Source: Ochrobactrum sp. RH2CCR150 (GTDB taxonomy: Bacteria > Pseudomonadota > Alphaproteobacteria > Rhizobiales > Rhizobiaceae). Taken from it: 64,000 bases of DNA. The stretch is taken from NCBI GenBank assembly GCA_014138095.1, contig JACGXE010000006.1, positions 1 through 64,000 of the forward strand, given 5' to 3'. Below, in pieces: positions 55,984 to 64,000 of this stretch (position 1 is its first letter; the number at the start of each line of letters is the position of its first letter). The position numbers were made by a program, and so were the translations under genes. The notes below the pieces were generated by a model that searched no databases, was not told the DNA's origin, and saw only the letters and a list, made by a program, of their open reading frames with translations.

Positions 55984-56949
55984 ATGGCTTATGATGCACT
56001 CAAAACGAGACTTTGCGGTGTAACGACCGCGCTTGTCACACCGTTTCGCAATGGCGAAGTCGATTATCGGGCCTTTGCCGATCTCATAAACTGGCAGATC
56101 GAAGAAGGCATCCAGGCGCTTTCCCCCTGCGGAACGACTGGCGAAGCGCCGACATTGAACACAGCTGAAAAAATCCGCCTCATCAAAAGTTGCGTCGAGG
56201 TTTCGGCCCGGCGTGTGCCGGTCATCGCCGGGACCGGAACGAATGACACGCTCTCGACCATCGCCCTGACCAGTGCCGCCGCTGCATGCGGAGCCGATGC
56301 CGCGCTTATCGTGACGCCCTATTATAATCGTCCCTCGCAGGAAGGGCTCTATCGTCACTTCGAAGCCGTCGCCAACAACACCCAGATTCCAATCATTCTC
56401 TATAATGTGCCCACGCGAACCGGTGTGGACCTGTCGCTGGACACAATCGAACGGCTTTGCAAACATCCGGCGATTATCGGTATCAAGGACGCCACCGGCG
56501 ATCTGGATCGTCCCAAGCGTCTCATTCGTCGTCTGGGAAGTCGGCTCATCCAGCTATCAGGCCATGACACCACCTCCACAGCTTTCAATCTGGAGGGCGG
56601 TGACGGCACGATATCGGTGATCTCGAACGTGGTTCCAGCCGCGATGGTCGCAATCCACAATGCCTGCCAGCGTAATGATGGCTGCAGTGCGCGCTCACTC
56701 GCCTTTGCACTCAAGCCGCTTTTGATGGCGCTGGAACAGGACACCAACCCGGTTCCCATCAAATATGCGCTGCATCACACGCGCGGCCTTTCGCCGGATG
56801 TGCGGTTGCCGCTTGTCAGGGCAAATGAAGAGACCATGGCCGCTATCCGCCGCGCGCTTGCGGCGCTCGATCCCGATGCGCATCCAATTGCGGCTCTGCG
56901 CGACATCGATGGCAACAACCGCACGCAACTGGCGGTCGTTCCGCGCTGA
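55984..56949 (+). CDS. dapA: 4-hydroxy-tetrahydrodipicolinate synthase family protein (DapA-like)
   Basis: A 321-residue TIM-barrel lyase. DapA hallmarks are LSPCGTTGEAPTL, the tyrosine in ILYNVPTRTG and the Schiff-base lysine in GIKDATGDL. It condenses pyruvate with aspartate semialdehyde, or as a paralogue acts on another aldehyde. The ATG at 55984 is chosen because GGAGA lies nine bases upstream; a longer frame from 55864 covers leader sequence. No lysine genes are adjacent, so it may be a secondary copy. Confidence 0.85.
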   Translation: MAYDALKTRLCGVTTALVTPFRNGEVDYRAFADLINWQIEEGIQALSPCGTTGEAPTLNTAEKIRLIKSCVEVSARRVPVIAGTGTNDTLSTIALTSAAAACGADAALIVTPYYNRPSQEGLYRHFEAVANNTQIPIILYNVPTRTGVDLSLDTIERLCKHPAIIGIKDATGDLDRPKRLIRRLGSRLIQLSGHDTTSTAFNLEGGDGTISVISNVVPAAMVAIHNACQRNDGCSARSLAFALKPLLMALEQDTNPVPIKYALHHTRGLSPDVRLPLVRANEETMAAIRRALAALDPDAHPIAALRDIDGNNRTQLAVVPR

Positions 56950-56985
56950 CACGTTCCTTGAAACGATACTTAAGGTATAGCCATC

Positions 56986-57240
56986 ATGAGCCACATCCGG
57001 AAAACTGTATTCCCTGCACAACGGGCCAGATTTACTGTCAGCCAGGACCAGCGAGGCCAATGGGTCGTGTGTGACCAGCTAGGCCTGACCGGCGGATTGT
57101 TTGCCGACCGCGACACTGCACTTCGTTTTGCGAAGAGAGCTTGCCGCGCCGCATCAGACACGGTCTGCTTCTTGTCCGGTTCCATCGCCTCCGATGCGAT
57201 CTTCGGCAAAAGGTCCACATTCCTGCGGTTAGTCCGGTAG
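56986..57240 (+). CDS. Small conserved-type protein of unknown function
   Basis: An 84-residue protein, 36 bases after the dapA-like gene. It has an RFTVSQDQRGQWVVCDQLGL core followed by GGLFADRDTALRFAKR, a beta-strand and helix pattern often seen in small hypothetical proteins of Hyphomicrobiales. The last 30 residues are unlike that core. The ribosome-binding site is weak. Function unknown. Confidence 0.55.
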   Translation: MSHIRKTVFPAQRARFTVSQDQRGQWVVCDQLGLTGGLFADRDTALRFAKRACRAASDTVCFLSGSIASDAIFGKRSTFLRLVR

Positions 57241-57570
57241 GCAGCGGCTTGTCTCGCAAATTTCAACAAATGCGCGCCCGGGTTTACCCGCGCGCGCGAT
57301 GCTTTCAAAACCAACGCAAACCGGCCGGCCCACGCATCTCGCACTGCTTCTGCGCCCTATCGCCTCTCGTTGTCGCTGGCGTGCTGGCATGGGTGTTGAC
57401 CAGGGTTTTCTCACCATCCTGAGACGGCACAAAACGCGCTGCTCCGGTCAAGCAATCCCGGTTTTTGTCCGGCATAGGCTTCGTAAAACGCCAATAATGA
57501 TGCGTGAATCGTAAAGTGACTTTGCCAGTTTCCCCTATCATATTGTTCCCAACAAAAACAAAGGGGAGAG
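57241..57570. other. Intergenic region upstream of the choline-type binding protein
   Basis: A 330-base stretch. Near 57269-57299 a GC-rich hairpin (CGGG/CCCG inner stem around TTTA, extended by GCGCGC arms after one mismatch) may end transcription from the preceding small gene. The rest shows no convincing gene; AGGGGAG precedes the next ATG. Confidence 0.45.
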
Positions 57571-58509
57571 ATGATGAAGAAGCTCAATCACTTGCTGGTG
57601 ACTGGTATCGCAATCCTGTCCGCTGCTCCGGCTGTCGCAGCCGAAGCAGAATCCTGTAAAGCACCAAAATTCTCGGATGTTGGCTGGACCGATATCACCG
57701 CAACCACCGCGCTCGCATCGCTTTTGCTTGAAAAGGCTGGATACCAGCCGCAGACGACAATTCTCTCAGTACCGGTGACCTTCCAGTCACTGGAAAATGG
57801 CCAGATCGATATTTTCCTCGGAAACTGGATGCCGCTTCAGGAGGAAGCACGCAAGCCCTATCTCGAAGGAAAGAAGATCGAGCAGGCTGGTATCAATCTC
57901 GAAAACGCAAAGATCGGTCTTGCCGCAACGGGCAAGGATCTCGGCATCAAGACCTATGCCGACATAGCCAAGTTCAAGGACCAGCTCGGCGGAAAAATCT
58001 ACGGTATCGAAGCAGGCAGCAGCGCCAATGCGACGATCCAGTCGATGATCGAGAAGAACAATTTCGACCTCAAGGACTTCCAGCTGGCGGAATCCAGCGA
58101 GCAGGCCATGCTGTCACAGGTGCAGAACGCCGTGCGCAAGGATGAGCCGGTTGTGTTCTTCGCATGGACCCCACATCCGATGAATATTCGCTACAAGCTG
58201 ACCTATCTTGAAAACGGCGATAATCTCTTTGGCCCCAATGATGGTGCTGCCACCGTCGAGACGCTGACCCGCAAGGGCTATGCAGCGGACTGCCCGAATG
58301 TGTCGCATTTTCTGTCAAAGTTGAAGTTCACGACCGAGATGGAAAGCACCATGATGAACATGATCCTCAATGACGGGATGGAAGCCAAGGATGCCGTCAC
58401 GAAATGGATCAAGGAGAATCCGGCGCAGCTCGACACATGGCTCGACGGTTTCAACACGTTCGACGGCAAGCCAGCGCTCGCTGAAGTGAAATCCGGCCTC
58501 GGCTTGTAA
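57571..58509 (+). CDS. choX: Choline/betaine-type substrate-binding protein, ChoX-like
   Basis: A 312-residue periplasmic binding protein with a Sec signal (cleavage near AVA-AE). The aromatic-cage elements of ChoX are visible: VGWTDITATTA, LGNWMP and FFAWTPHPMN. It binds quaternary ammonium compounds such as choline. The ATG at 57574 is spaced better from AGGGGAG than the one at 57571. No ATPase or permease gene is adjacent, and the carnitine operon follows, so it may supply carnitine or betaine to a transporter encoded elsewhere. Confidence 0.85.
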   Translation: MMKKLNHLLVTGIAILSAAPAVAAEAESCKAPKFSDVGWTDITATTALASLLLEKAGYQPQTTILSVPVTFQSLENGQIDIFLGNWMPLQEEARKPYLEGKKIEQAGINLENAKIGLAATGKDLGIKTYADIAKFKDQLGGKIYGIEAGSSANATIQSMIEKNNFDLKDFQLAESSEQAMLSQVQNAVRKDEPVVFFAWTPHPMNIRYKLTYLENGDNLFGPNDGAATVETLTRKGYAADCPNVSHFLSKLKFTTEMESTMMNMILNDGMEAKDAVTKWIKENPAQLDTWLDGFNTFDGKPALAEVKSGLGL

Positions 58510-58528
58510 TACTTATTAAGCCGCGAAA

Positions 58529-59485
58529 CTATTTTTGCCGCAACTTGCTCGGCGCCTGTCCAAAATGCCGCTTGAAAGCGCGGGAAAGCGAACTGATCGA
58601 CGAAAAGCCGGTCTGTTCCGCCGTATCCGCCATTGAAAGATGCGTATCAAGGATGAGGCGTCGAGCAGCCTTGAGCCGCAGCGACAGATAATAATTGCCC
58701 GGCGACTGCCCGATCACATTGGCAAACAGCATTTCAAGACTGCGCGTTGAAAGCCCGAGCCGTCTGGCGATCCGCGTCACCGGAATCGGCCGGTCTATAT
58801 GGTTCTCCATGATCTTGATGGCATCAGCCAGCCGCGGCTCGCGGTTCAAAAGCCGCCCCAGCGACACCAGCGGCTGCGCATCCGAAGCCTGCCGCACCTC
58901 GTCATAGACATAAAGGCTCGCAACATCGAGCGCTATGGAATAACCGTGCCGCGCGCGGATCAGCGCCAGCATCATGTCGAGCGCAGGAGCCGCCCCGCCT
59001 GTGGTCAGGAAAGTACCGTCGCGCACCCATCGGTCCGACTGCATCTCCACATCCGGGAACCGTTGCGAGAAGGCTTCAAGATCCTCCCAATGGGTGGTGG
59101 CTTTTCTGCCATTGAGCAGCCCGGCCTTTGCCAGAACCCATGAACCCGCCTCAATGCCGATCACCAGTTGAGACTGTTTGGCAGCCTGGGCCAGCTGCGC
59201 AAGCAGCTTTGGGGTCGCGTGTTCCAGCGCATGAAATGCGCTGACGATAATCAGGATATCCTGCGGCGTTGCCTCGAATTTTCCATTCACGCCGATCTTC
59301 AGGCCGCTTGATGTGATGGGGTCACTCCCATCCGGAGATACCACCCGCCACGAATAGAGCGAACGACCCGTCACGCGGTTGGCGCCGCGCATCGGATCGA
59401 GCGTCGCTGCGAGCGACATGAGCGAGCAATCCGGCAAAACCAGCAGGGTGACAGACAGTTGTTCATCGGATGGTTCAAAGATCAC
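58529..59485 (-). CDS. cdhR: GlxA/CdhR-type AraC regulator of carnitine breakdown
   Basis: A 318-residue regulator: an N-terminal DJ-1/PfpI-like domain (residues 10-190, with GIEAGSWVLAKAGLL) and a C-terminal AraC helix-turn-helix pair (RIARRLGLSTRSLEMLF, MADTAEQTGFSSISSLSRAFKRHFG). GTG start at 59485. Divergent from the carnitine enzymes, matching CdhR, which activates carnitine dehydrogenase genes in Pseudomonas. The symbol rests on context. Confidence 0.82.
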   Translation of the reverse strand: MIFEPSDEQLSVTLLVLPDCSLMSLAATLDPMRGANRVTGRSLYSWRVVSPDGSDPITSSGLKIGVNGKFEATPQDILIIVSAFHALEHATPKLLAQLAQAAKQSQLVIGIEAGSWVLAKAGLLNGRKATTHWEDLEAFSQRFPDVEMQSDRWVRDGTFLTTGGAAPALDMMLALIRARHGYSIALDVASLYVYDEVRQASDAQPLVSLGRLLNREPRLADAIKIMENHIDRPIPVTRIARRLGLSTRSLEMLFANVIGQSPGNYYLSLRLKAARRLILDTHLSMADTAEQTGFSSISSLSRAFKRHFGQAPSKLRQK

Positions 59486-59576
59486 GTGCTTCGCTCTTCG
59501 CCAAACTAATTTCGTAAAATGATAATCTCAGCATTCTGCGACCTGTCAAGCTCGACAAAAATCGAGGGAAATCATC

Positions 59577-60482
59577 ATGCCTTTGCAGCCCGCTCGCGAA
59601 ACCTTCATCACAGCCGCCGTTACCGGCGCTGGCGCTACCACCCACCGCTCCAACAAGGTGCCCATCACGCCGCGACAGATTGCGGACGCGGCGATTGAAA
59701 GCGCTAGAGCAGGCGCGGCAATCGCTCATATTCATGTGCGCGATCCAGAAACGGGCGAACCATCGCGCAAGGTCGAACTGTTCCGCGAAGTCGTCGACCA
59801 TATCCGGGCGTCGGGCGTGGATATCGTGCTTAACCTGACCGCAGGCGTCGGCGGCGATCTGGTCTTCGGTTCTGCCGAAGCACCGCTGCCGCCGGATGCG
59901 TCGAAGACCGACATGGCGGGCGCGACCGAGCGCCTGGCGCATATCGCAGCACTTCTGCCGGAAATCTGCACGCTTGATTGCGGCACCATGAATTTCGGTG
60001 AAGGCGACTATGTGATGACCAACACCCCTGCCATGCTGAAAGAGATGGCAGGGCAGATCCAGCGCTTGGGCGTGCGCCCGGAAATCGAGATTTTCGATAC
60101 GGGTCACCTGCCATTGGCCCAATGGCTGCAACAGCAAGGCCTGCTTGACGATCCGGTGATGGTGCAATTGTGCATGGGCATACCATGGGGCGCACCGGAC
60201 GATCTTGCGACACTTGTATCCATCCTCCACAACCTGCCGGATAACTGGGTCTTCTCGGCATTTTCCATCGGTCGCAACCAGTTGCCTTATGCCGCGCTTG
60301 CGGTGCTCGCTGGCGGCAATATCCGCGTCGGCCTTGAAGACAATATCTGGCTCGCAAAGGGTGTCCTCGCCTCCAATGGCGATCTGGTGGAACGCGCAAG
60401 AAACATCGCGGTCAATATGGGGTCCAAGATACTCACGCCTGCTGAAGTTCGCGAAAAGCTCAAGCTCAAGAAGCGTTGGTGA
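59577..60482 (+). CDS. Beta-keto acid cleavage enzyme (BKACE), probable dehydrocarnitine cleavage
   Basis: A 301-residue DUF849 enzyme. The zinc-binding HIHVRD (H51, H53) and the VLNLTAGVGG and LDCGTMNFG blocks are typical. The family condenses a beta-keto acid with acetyl-CoA to give acetoacetate and an acyl-CoA; the carnitine branch yields betainyl-CoA from 3-dehydrocarnitine. It overlaps the dehydrogenase/thioesterase gene, which supplies the steps before and after. Confidence 0.88.
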   Translation: MPLQPARETFITAAVTGAGATTHRSNKVPITPRQIADAAIESARAGAAIAHIHVRDPETGEPSRKVELFREVVDHIRASGVDIVLNLTAGVGGDLVFGSAEAPLPPDASKTDMAGATERLAHIAALLPEICTLDCGTMNFGEGDYVMTNTPAMLKEMAGQIQRLGVRPEIEIFDTGHLPLAQWLQQQGLLDDPVMVQLCMGIPWGAPDDLATLVSILHNLPDNWVFSAFSIGRNQLPYAALAVLAGGNIRVGLEDNIWLAKGVLASNGDLVERARNIAVNMGSKILTPAEVREKLKLKKRW

Positions 60483-61966
60483 TGCCCATGAACAACCATC
60501 CTCCCAAGATCGCCTGCATCGGCAGTGGCGTCATTGGCAGCGGCTGGGCCGCGCGCTTTCTTCTTAACGGCTATGATGTTGCCGTCTATGACCCGTCGCC
60601 CGATGCACAGGCCACAACCGAGCACATTCTCGACAATGCCCGGCGCTCCCTGTCCGCCCTCACCCCGAAGCGTCTGCCGAATGAAGGCAGGCTTTCCTTT
60701 GCGCCTTCGCTGGCCGATGCTGTGCGCGATGCCATACTGATTCAGGAAAGCGTGCCCGAAAGGCTCGAGCTGAAACTCGCGGTTCTCAAGGAGATCGAGG
60801 CATCCTGTTCAAGCGATGCTCTGATCGCATCTTCCACCTCCGGCTTCCTGCCAAGCAAGCTGCAGGCCCCCTTGCAGCACCCGGAAAGGCTGATCATCGC
60901 GCATCCCTATAATCCGGTCTATCTGCTTCCCTTGGTGGAACTCGTTCCCGGCGAAAAAACCGCCCGGCACGCCATTGAGAAAGCCGCCGATCTTTACCGC
61001 CATACGGGTATGGAAGCCGTCATTCTCGAAAAGGAAATCGATGCTTTTGTCGGCGACCGCTTGCTGGAAGCCTTGTGGCGCGAAGCGCTCTGGCTCGTCA
61101 AAGACGGCATTGCCACGGTTGAACAGATCGATAATATCATCCGCTATTCGTTCGGTTTGCGCTGGGCGCAGATGGGCTTGTTCCAGACCTATCGCATCGC
61201 AGGCGGTCCGGCGGGGATGAAGCACTTTCTGGCGCAGTTTGGTCCCGCCTTGCAATGGCCATGGACGAAGCTGACAGATGTTCCGGAGCTGGATGACACG
61301 CTGATCGGTCGCATTGCCAGCCAGTCGGACGAGCAGAACGAGAACCTGTCGATCCGCGATCTTGAATCCATTCGCGACGCCAATCTGGTAGCCATCATTC
61401 GCGCCCTTTCCCAGCAACAGCAAGGCAGAGGCTGGGGTGCAGGTGCACTTCTGAACGACTATACCGCGCGGCTCGATACATCCCACGACGAGGCCAAGCC
61501 CCGCTCTGGTCCATTGCGGTTGCTCGACGCCCGCGTGATCCCGGAGTGGATCGACTATAATGGCCATATGACCGAGCATCGATATCTGGACCTTTTCGGA
61601 CAGACCACCGATCAGTTTCTTGCGCATATCGGTGTCGATGCCGCTTATCTGAACGGTGGCCACAGTTACTACACTGTCGAAACCCACATCATGCATCGCG
61701 ATGAAGCCAAGGTCGGCGACACATTGCATGTCGACACACAGCTTCTGTCGTTCGATGCAAAGCGCATCCACCTCATCCATTCGCTAAAGCGTGGGGAGAC
61801 CGAACTGGCGAGCGCGGAACAGATGCTGCTCCATGTCGATACGAAAGCGGGCAAAGCGGTTGCCGCTGATCCTGTGATTCTGCAAACGCTGGAAGACCTC
61901 ACGCTTTCCCAGAAGGGCTTGACCGTTCCGGCTGCTGTCGGACGATATGTCGGGCAGCGCGCCTGA
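60482..61966 (+). CDS. lcdH: Carnitine 3-dehydrogenase fused to betainyl-CoA thioesterase
   Basis: A 494-residue fusion. Residues 1-320 form a 3-hydroxyacyl-CoA-dehydrogenase-type domain with Rossmann motif CIGSGVIGSGWAARF and the HPYNPVYLLPLVE block, oxidising L-carnitine to 3-dehydrocarnitine. Residues about 345-480 form a hot-dog thioesterase (VIPEWIDYNGHMTEHRYLDLF). This fusion is known from rhizobia, where it releases glycine betaine. The ATG at 60482 overlaps the previous stop by one base (TGATG). Confidence 0.92.
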   Translation: MPMNNHPPKIACIGSGVIGSGWAARFLLNGYDVAVYDPSPDAQATTEHILDNARRSLSALTPKRLPNEGRLSFAPSLADAVRDAILIQESVPERLELKLAVLKEIEASCSSDALIASSTSGFLPSKLQAPLQHPERLIIAHPYNPVYLLPLVELVPGEKTARHAIEKAADLYRHTGMEAVILEKEIDAFVGDRLLEALWREALWLVKDGIATVEQIDNIIRYSFGLRWAQMGLFQTYRIAGGPAGMKHFLAQFGPALQWPWTKLTDVPELDDTLIGRIASQSDEQNENLSIRDLESIRDANLVAIIRALSQQQQGRGWGAGALLNDYTARLDTSHDEAKPRSGPLRLLDARVIPEWIDYNGHMTEHRYLDLFGQTTDQFLAHIGVDAAYLNGGHSYYTVETHIMHRDEAKVGDTLHVDTQLLSFDAKRIHLIHSLKRGETELASAEQMLLHVDTKAGKAVAADPVILQTLEDLTLSQKGLTVPAAVGRYVGQRA

Positions 61967-61999
61967 GCGCTGCCCGAACTGGCCACAGAGCGACCCATC

Positions 62000-62036
62000 A
62001 CGCAAATCCGTTTCACATTTTCGCGAAAAATGCTCT
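62000..62036 (-). repeat. Diverged dispersed-repeat copy
   Basis: On the minus strand AGAGCATTTTTCGCGAAAAT followed by GTGAAACGGATTTGCGT. It aligns with the copies at 2595-2642 and 8536-8586 (AGCATTT, then GTG, then GCGGTTTTGCGT-like end). It sits between lcdH and the DUF1801 genes. Confidence 0.5.
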
Positions 62037-62072
62037 AAGTTTCCTCCCAGATGGTACGGAGGAGGAAATAAA

Positions 62073-62495
62073 ATGGCCGAAAAGGCACCATCCAAGCCGG
62101 TGCTTCTATCCGGCGGCAACCCGCAAATTCCAAAAGGGGAAGGCGACGCGCCGGTCAATGCCTATATCGTCGCCATGCCCGGTTGGAAAAGCGATGTGGG
62201 ACGCCGGTTGAATACGCTCATCGAACAAGCTGTTCCAAACGTCCACAAGGCGGTCAAGTGGAACTCGCCTTTCTACGGGCTTGAAGGACAAGGCTGGTTT
62301 CTGAGCTTTCATTGCTTCGCCAAATATATAAAGGTCGCCTTCTTTCGCGGTCTCTCCCTGACGCCGCAGCCGCCCGTGGAGTCCAAGAGCCAGGATACAC
62401 GTTACTTCCATATCCATGAAAACGACGTGCTGGACGAAGCGCAATTTACCGACTGGGTGAGGCAAGCAAGCCAGTTGCCCGGTGAAAAGATGTGA
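62073..62495 (+). CDS. DUF1801 (YdhG-like) protein, first of a pair
   Basis: A 140-residue cytoplasmic protein. Features of the DUF1801 fold are VNAYIVAMPGW, VHKAVKWNSPFYGL and the aromatic FLSFHCFAKYIKVAFFRG. GGAGGAGG lies just before the ATG at 62073; a longer frame has no support. Function of the family is not established. It overlaps the next gene by four bases (GTGA). Confidence 0.82.
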   Translation: MAEKAPSKPVLLSGGNPQIPKGEGDAPVNAYIVAMPGWKSDVGRRLNTLIEQAVPNVHKAVKWNSPFYGLEGQGWFLSFHCFAKYIKVAFFRGLSLTPQPPVESKSQDTRYFHIHENDVLDEAQFTDWVRQASQLPGEKM

Positions 62496-62908
62496 GCCAA
62501 ATGATGACCACCAACGAAAGCAAATCCGCTTCACAGCTGATCGATGAACGCATTGCCACGCTTGACGACTGGCGAGGCAAGACGCTGGCCAATGTTCGTG
62601 CGATCATCACGAAGGCCGATCCCGCAATCATAGAAGAATGGAAATGGCGCGGCGTACCCGTATGGGAGCGCGATGGCATTATCTGCACCGGCGAGACCTA
62701 TAAGCAGGTTGTCAAACTGACTTTTGCCAAGGGCGCATCGCTGGACGACCCGACTGGTTTGTTCAACTCAAGTCTGGACGGCAATATGCGCCGGGCCATC
62801 GATATTCGCGAAGGCGAAGAGATCGACGCGGATGCTCTGACGACTCTTGTTCGCGCAGCCATAACACTCAATAGCGCGAAACCGTCGCGCAAGAAAAAGA
62901 CCCCGTGA
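62492..62908 (+). CDS. DUF1801 protein, second of a pair
   Basis: A 138-residue relative of the preceding protein, with KWRGVPVWERDGIICTGETYKQVVKLTF corresponding to the same core in broken form and a lysine-rich tail (RKKKTP). The GTG start at 62492 overlaps the first gene's stop, so the two are translated together and may form a heteromer. Confidence 0.8.
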   Translation: MSQMMTTNESKSASQLIDERIATLDDWRGKTLANVRAIITKADPAIIEEWKWRGVPVWERDGIICTGETYKQVVKLTFAKGASLDDPTGLFNSSLDGNMRRAIDIREGEEIDADALTTLVRAAITLNSAKPSRKKKTP

Positions 62909-62912
62909 ACCC

Positions 62913-63872
62913 TCAATAGCTGACGGTCACCACCACCGTATCCGAATAGGTTCCCGGTGGTGGTGTAGTCTGCGGTGCAACCCGCCCATAGACGGTCAGG
63001 CTTTGCGCAGTGCCGGTTCCCGTACCGGTCACGATCTGCCCGGTTGTGTTGCCCCAGGGAGTTGTGCGCGCGGTATTGGTGTAGAGCCCATAGACAACGG
63101 CATTGGCGCCGAGGGTCATCCGTCTTTGTGTCGGTGTGGCATTACTCAAACCACCGTTGAGCGAAACACTATAAGGCAAGTTGGTGGTACAGCTTACTGA
63201 CAGAGTGCCGGTCGCGTCCACATTGGTAGTCAGGACGCCGCGATTGCCAAAATTGATCGTCGTGGCGGAGACCGTACAGGTTCGATCGACATTGGCCGTG
63301 ACATTGAAGCCCGGCTGTGTCGGATTCTCCGTCACGGCGGTACAGGCGGGCGCTACAAGCAGATAGCTGACATAGTTGAAGCGGGTTTGAGCGCCCGAAA
63401 AGGTAGAGAGATAAGCACCGCCGGGCGTCGCCGCCTGACCAGACAAGATACGCCCATAGATCGTGCGTGTTGCAGTCGTGTTGGTAAGCGGCAGCAATGT
63501 CATATCAATGGGTGGTGGGGAACCCAAAGCCGTATTGGTAACAGAACCCCATGGAACAGTGCGTGCCGTATCGGAATAAAGCTGATAGGTCAGCGAATTG
63601 GTACCACTCAACATGGTGCGGAGACCGCCGCTTGAGCCGCCACTTCCCGCATTGATATTGGGACATACGCGAAGAAAAAGGCTGAGGTTGAGGGTATTGG
63701 CACAATTGACGTTCAACGTCGCTGTCGTATCAACCGCACCTCCCCCCAAAAGATTGACGGTGCCAAAGTTGACATTGGTGACACTGAAGGAACAAGTCTG
63801 GGCATAAGCCAAACCAGGTAGAAAGATCAGTATATTGAACAGTGCCAAAGCGACAATGCGATAACGTCTCAT
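62913..63872 (-). CDS. Csu-type fimbrial protein with two spore coat U domains
   Basis: A 319-residue secreted protein: signal peptide (cleavage near AYA-QT) and two SCPU domains, about residues 25-175 and 180-319. Each opens with a Cys-x-V/S...FG pattern (CSFSVTNVNFGTV; CTVSATTINFGNRG) and has paired cysteines. SCPU domains form chaperone-usher Csu pili; two domains and a place after the usher suggest the tip adhesin (CsuE-like). GGAG lies six bases before the ATG, which overlaps the usher stop. Confidence 0.85.
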   Translation of the reverse strand: MRRYRIVALALFNILIFLPGLAYAQTCSFSVTNVNFGTVNLLGGGAVDTTATLNVNCANTLNLSLFLRVCPNINAGSGGSSGGLRTMLSGTNSLTYQLYSDTARTVPWGSVTNTALGSPPPIDMTLLPLTNTTATRTIYGRILSGQAATPGGAYLSTFSGAQTRFNYVSYLLVAPACTAVTENPTQPGFNVTANVDRTCTVSATTINFGNRGVLTTNVDATGTLSVSCTTNLPYSVSLNGGLSNATPTQRRMTLGANAVVYGLYTNTARTTPWGNTTGQIVTGTGTGTAQSLTVYGRVAPQTTPPPGTYSDTVVVTVSY

Positions 63873-64000
63873 TGTGTGCTCCTGCATACAGCGTCCGGGA
63901 TGGTAACCCGTTCGGTCGTGTTACGTGGCGCGTTGAATGATATCTGACAGCTGCCTTTCTCGGACTGCACCACAATCAGCGTATTGGAGTTCTCAATACC
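63869..64000 (-). CDS. C-terminal end of a fimbrial usher (CsuD-like), partial
   Basis: The last 43 codons of an open frame entering from the right edge, ending QISFNAPRNTTERVTIPDAVC and a short tail. Two cysteines 21 residues apart fit the usher C-terminal plug/domain. The TGA overlaps the ATG of the next gene (ATGA). Identification depends mainly on context. Confidence 0.65.
   Translation of the reverse strand, partial: GIENSNTLIVVQSEKGSCQISFNAPRNTTERVTIPDAVCRSTQ

Noticed and set aside
59475..60230. 251-codon minus-strand frame opposite the BKACE gene
   Set aside because: No recognisable domain; it overlaps both the BKACE gene and the regulator start.
62913..63872. Spore coat protein as evidence of sporulation
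   Set aside because: The SCPU domain in Gram-negative bacteria belongs to Csu-type pili; the preceding frame fits an usher end.

Overview
The window reads as chromosomal DNA of an alphaproteobacterium of the order Hyphomicrobiales, most likely the Brucella/Ochrobactrum group. The basis is gene content (smo, thu, pca, ChoX-like and fused carnitine dehydrogenase genes arranged as in rhizobia and Brucellaceae), moderately high G+C, frequent GTG starts, and a dispersed intergenic repeat with a GCATTTCCAG end. The genus is an inference. There is no phage, insertion sequence or CRISPR array. The window is a dense metabolic region built from operons, each beside its own regulator.

Layout. (1) 1-8.5 kb: polyol uptake and oxidation operon on the minus strand (smoE-F-G-K, smoS, a zinc alcohol dehydrogenase, and mtlK cut by the window edge) with a divergent LacI-type regulator. 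(2) 8.6-15.9 kb: a second, paralogous LacI-type regulator, divergent from a ribose-type ABC transporter, a PfkB sugar kinase and a GatZ-like protein, read here as D-tagatose uptake, phosphorylation and 4-epimerisation. (3) 15.9-18.1 kb: trehalose synthesis (otsB-otsA). (4) 18.2-25.1 kb: a spermidine/putrescine-type ABC transporter and two translationally coupled FMN-dependent monooxygenases. (5) 25.3-27.4 kb: a methyltransferase and a CNNM/CorC-type membrane protein. (6) 27.5-40.2 kb: a complete selenocysteine module: selD and a Tat-exported transglutaminase-like protein on one strand; on the other a respiratory formate dehydrogenase whose alpha subunit has an in-frame UGA (Sec) codon, then fdhE, selA, a Sel1-repeat gene, selB and tRNA-Sec. 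(7) 40.2-43.8 kb: the end of the beta-ketoadipate pathway (pcaF, pcaJ, pcaI) with divergent pcaR and a well-preserved PcaR site. (8) 43.9-51.4 kb: the thu disaccharide operon (thuE-F-G-K-A-B) with divergent thuR. (9) 51.4-57.2 kb: sfnG, a CYTH-CHAD protein, an isoprenylcysteine-methyltransferase-like protein, mntP with a candidate yybP-ykoY manganese riboswitch, and a dapA paralogue. (10) 57.5-62 kb: a choline-type binding protein and an L-carnitine degradation operon. (11) 62-64 kb: a DUF1801 pair and the end of a Csu-type fimbrial operon.

How the parts connect. SmoS-type dehydrogenases oxidise sorbitol to fructose and galactitol to tagatose, so operon 1 could feed tagatose into the kinase and GatZ-like enzyme of operon 2. 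The two regulators are close paralogues, and similar operator-like sites lie in both control regions. In the selenocysteine module, SelD, SelA, SelB and tRNA-Sec supply the one selenoprotein visible here, formate dehydrogenase. Three separate sugar ABC operons carry a strong hairpin just after the binding-protein gene, as expected if the binding protein is made in excess over the membrane parts. Starts given here follow ribosome-binding sites and overlaps and differ in several places from the longest open frame.
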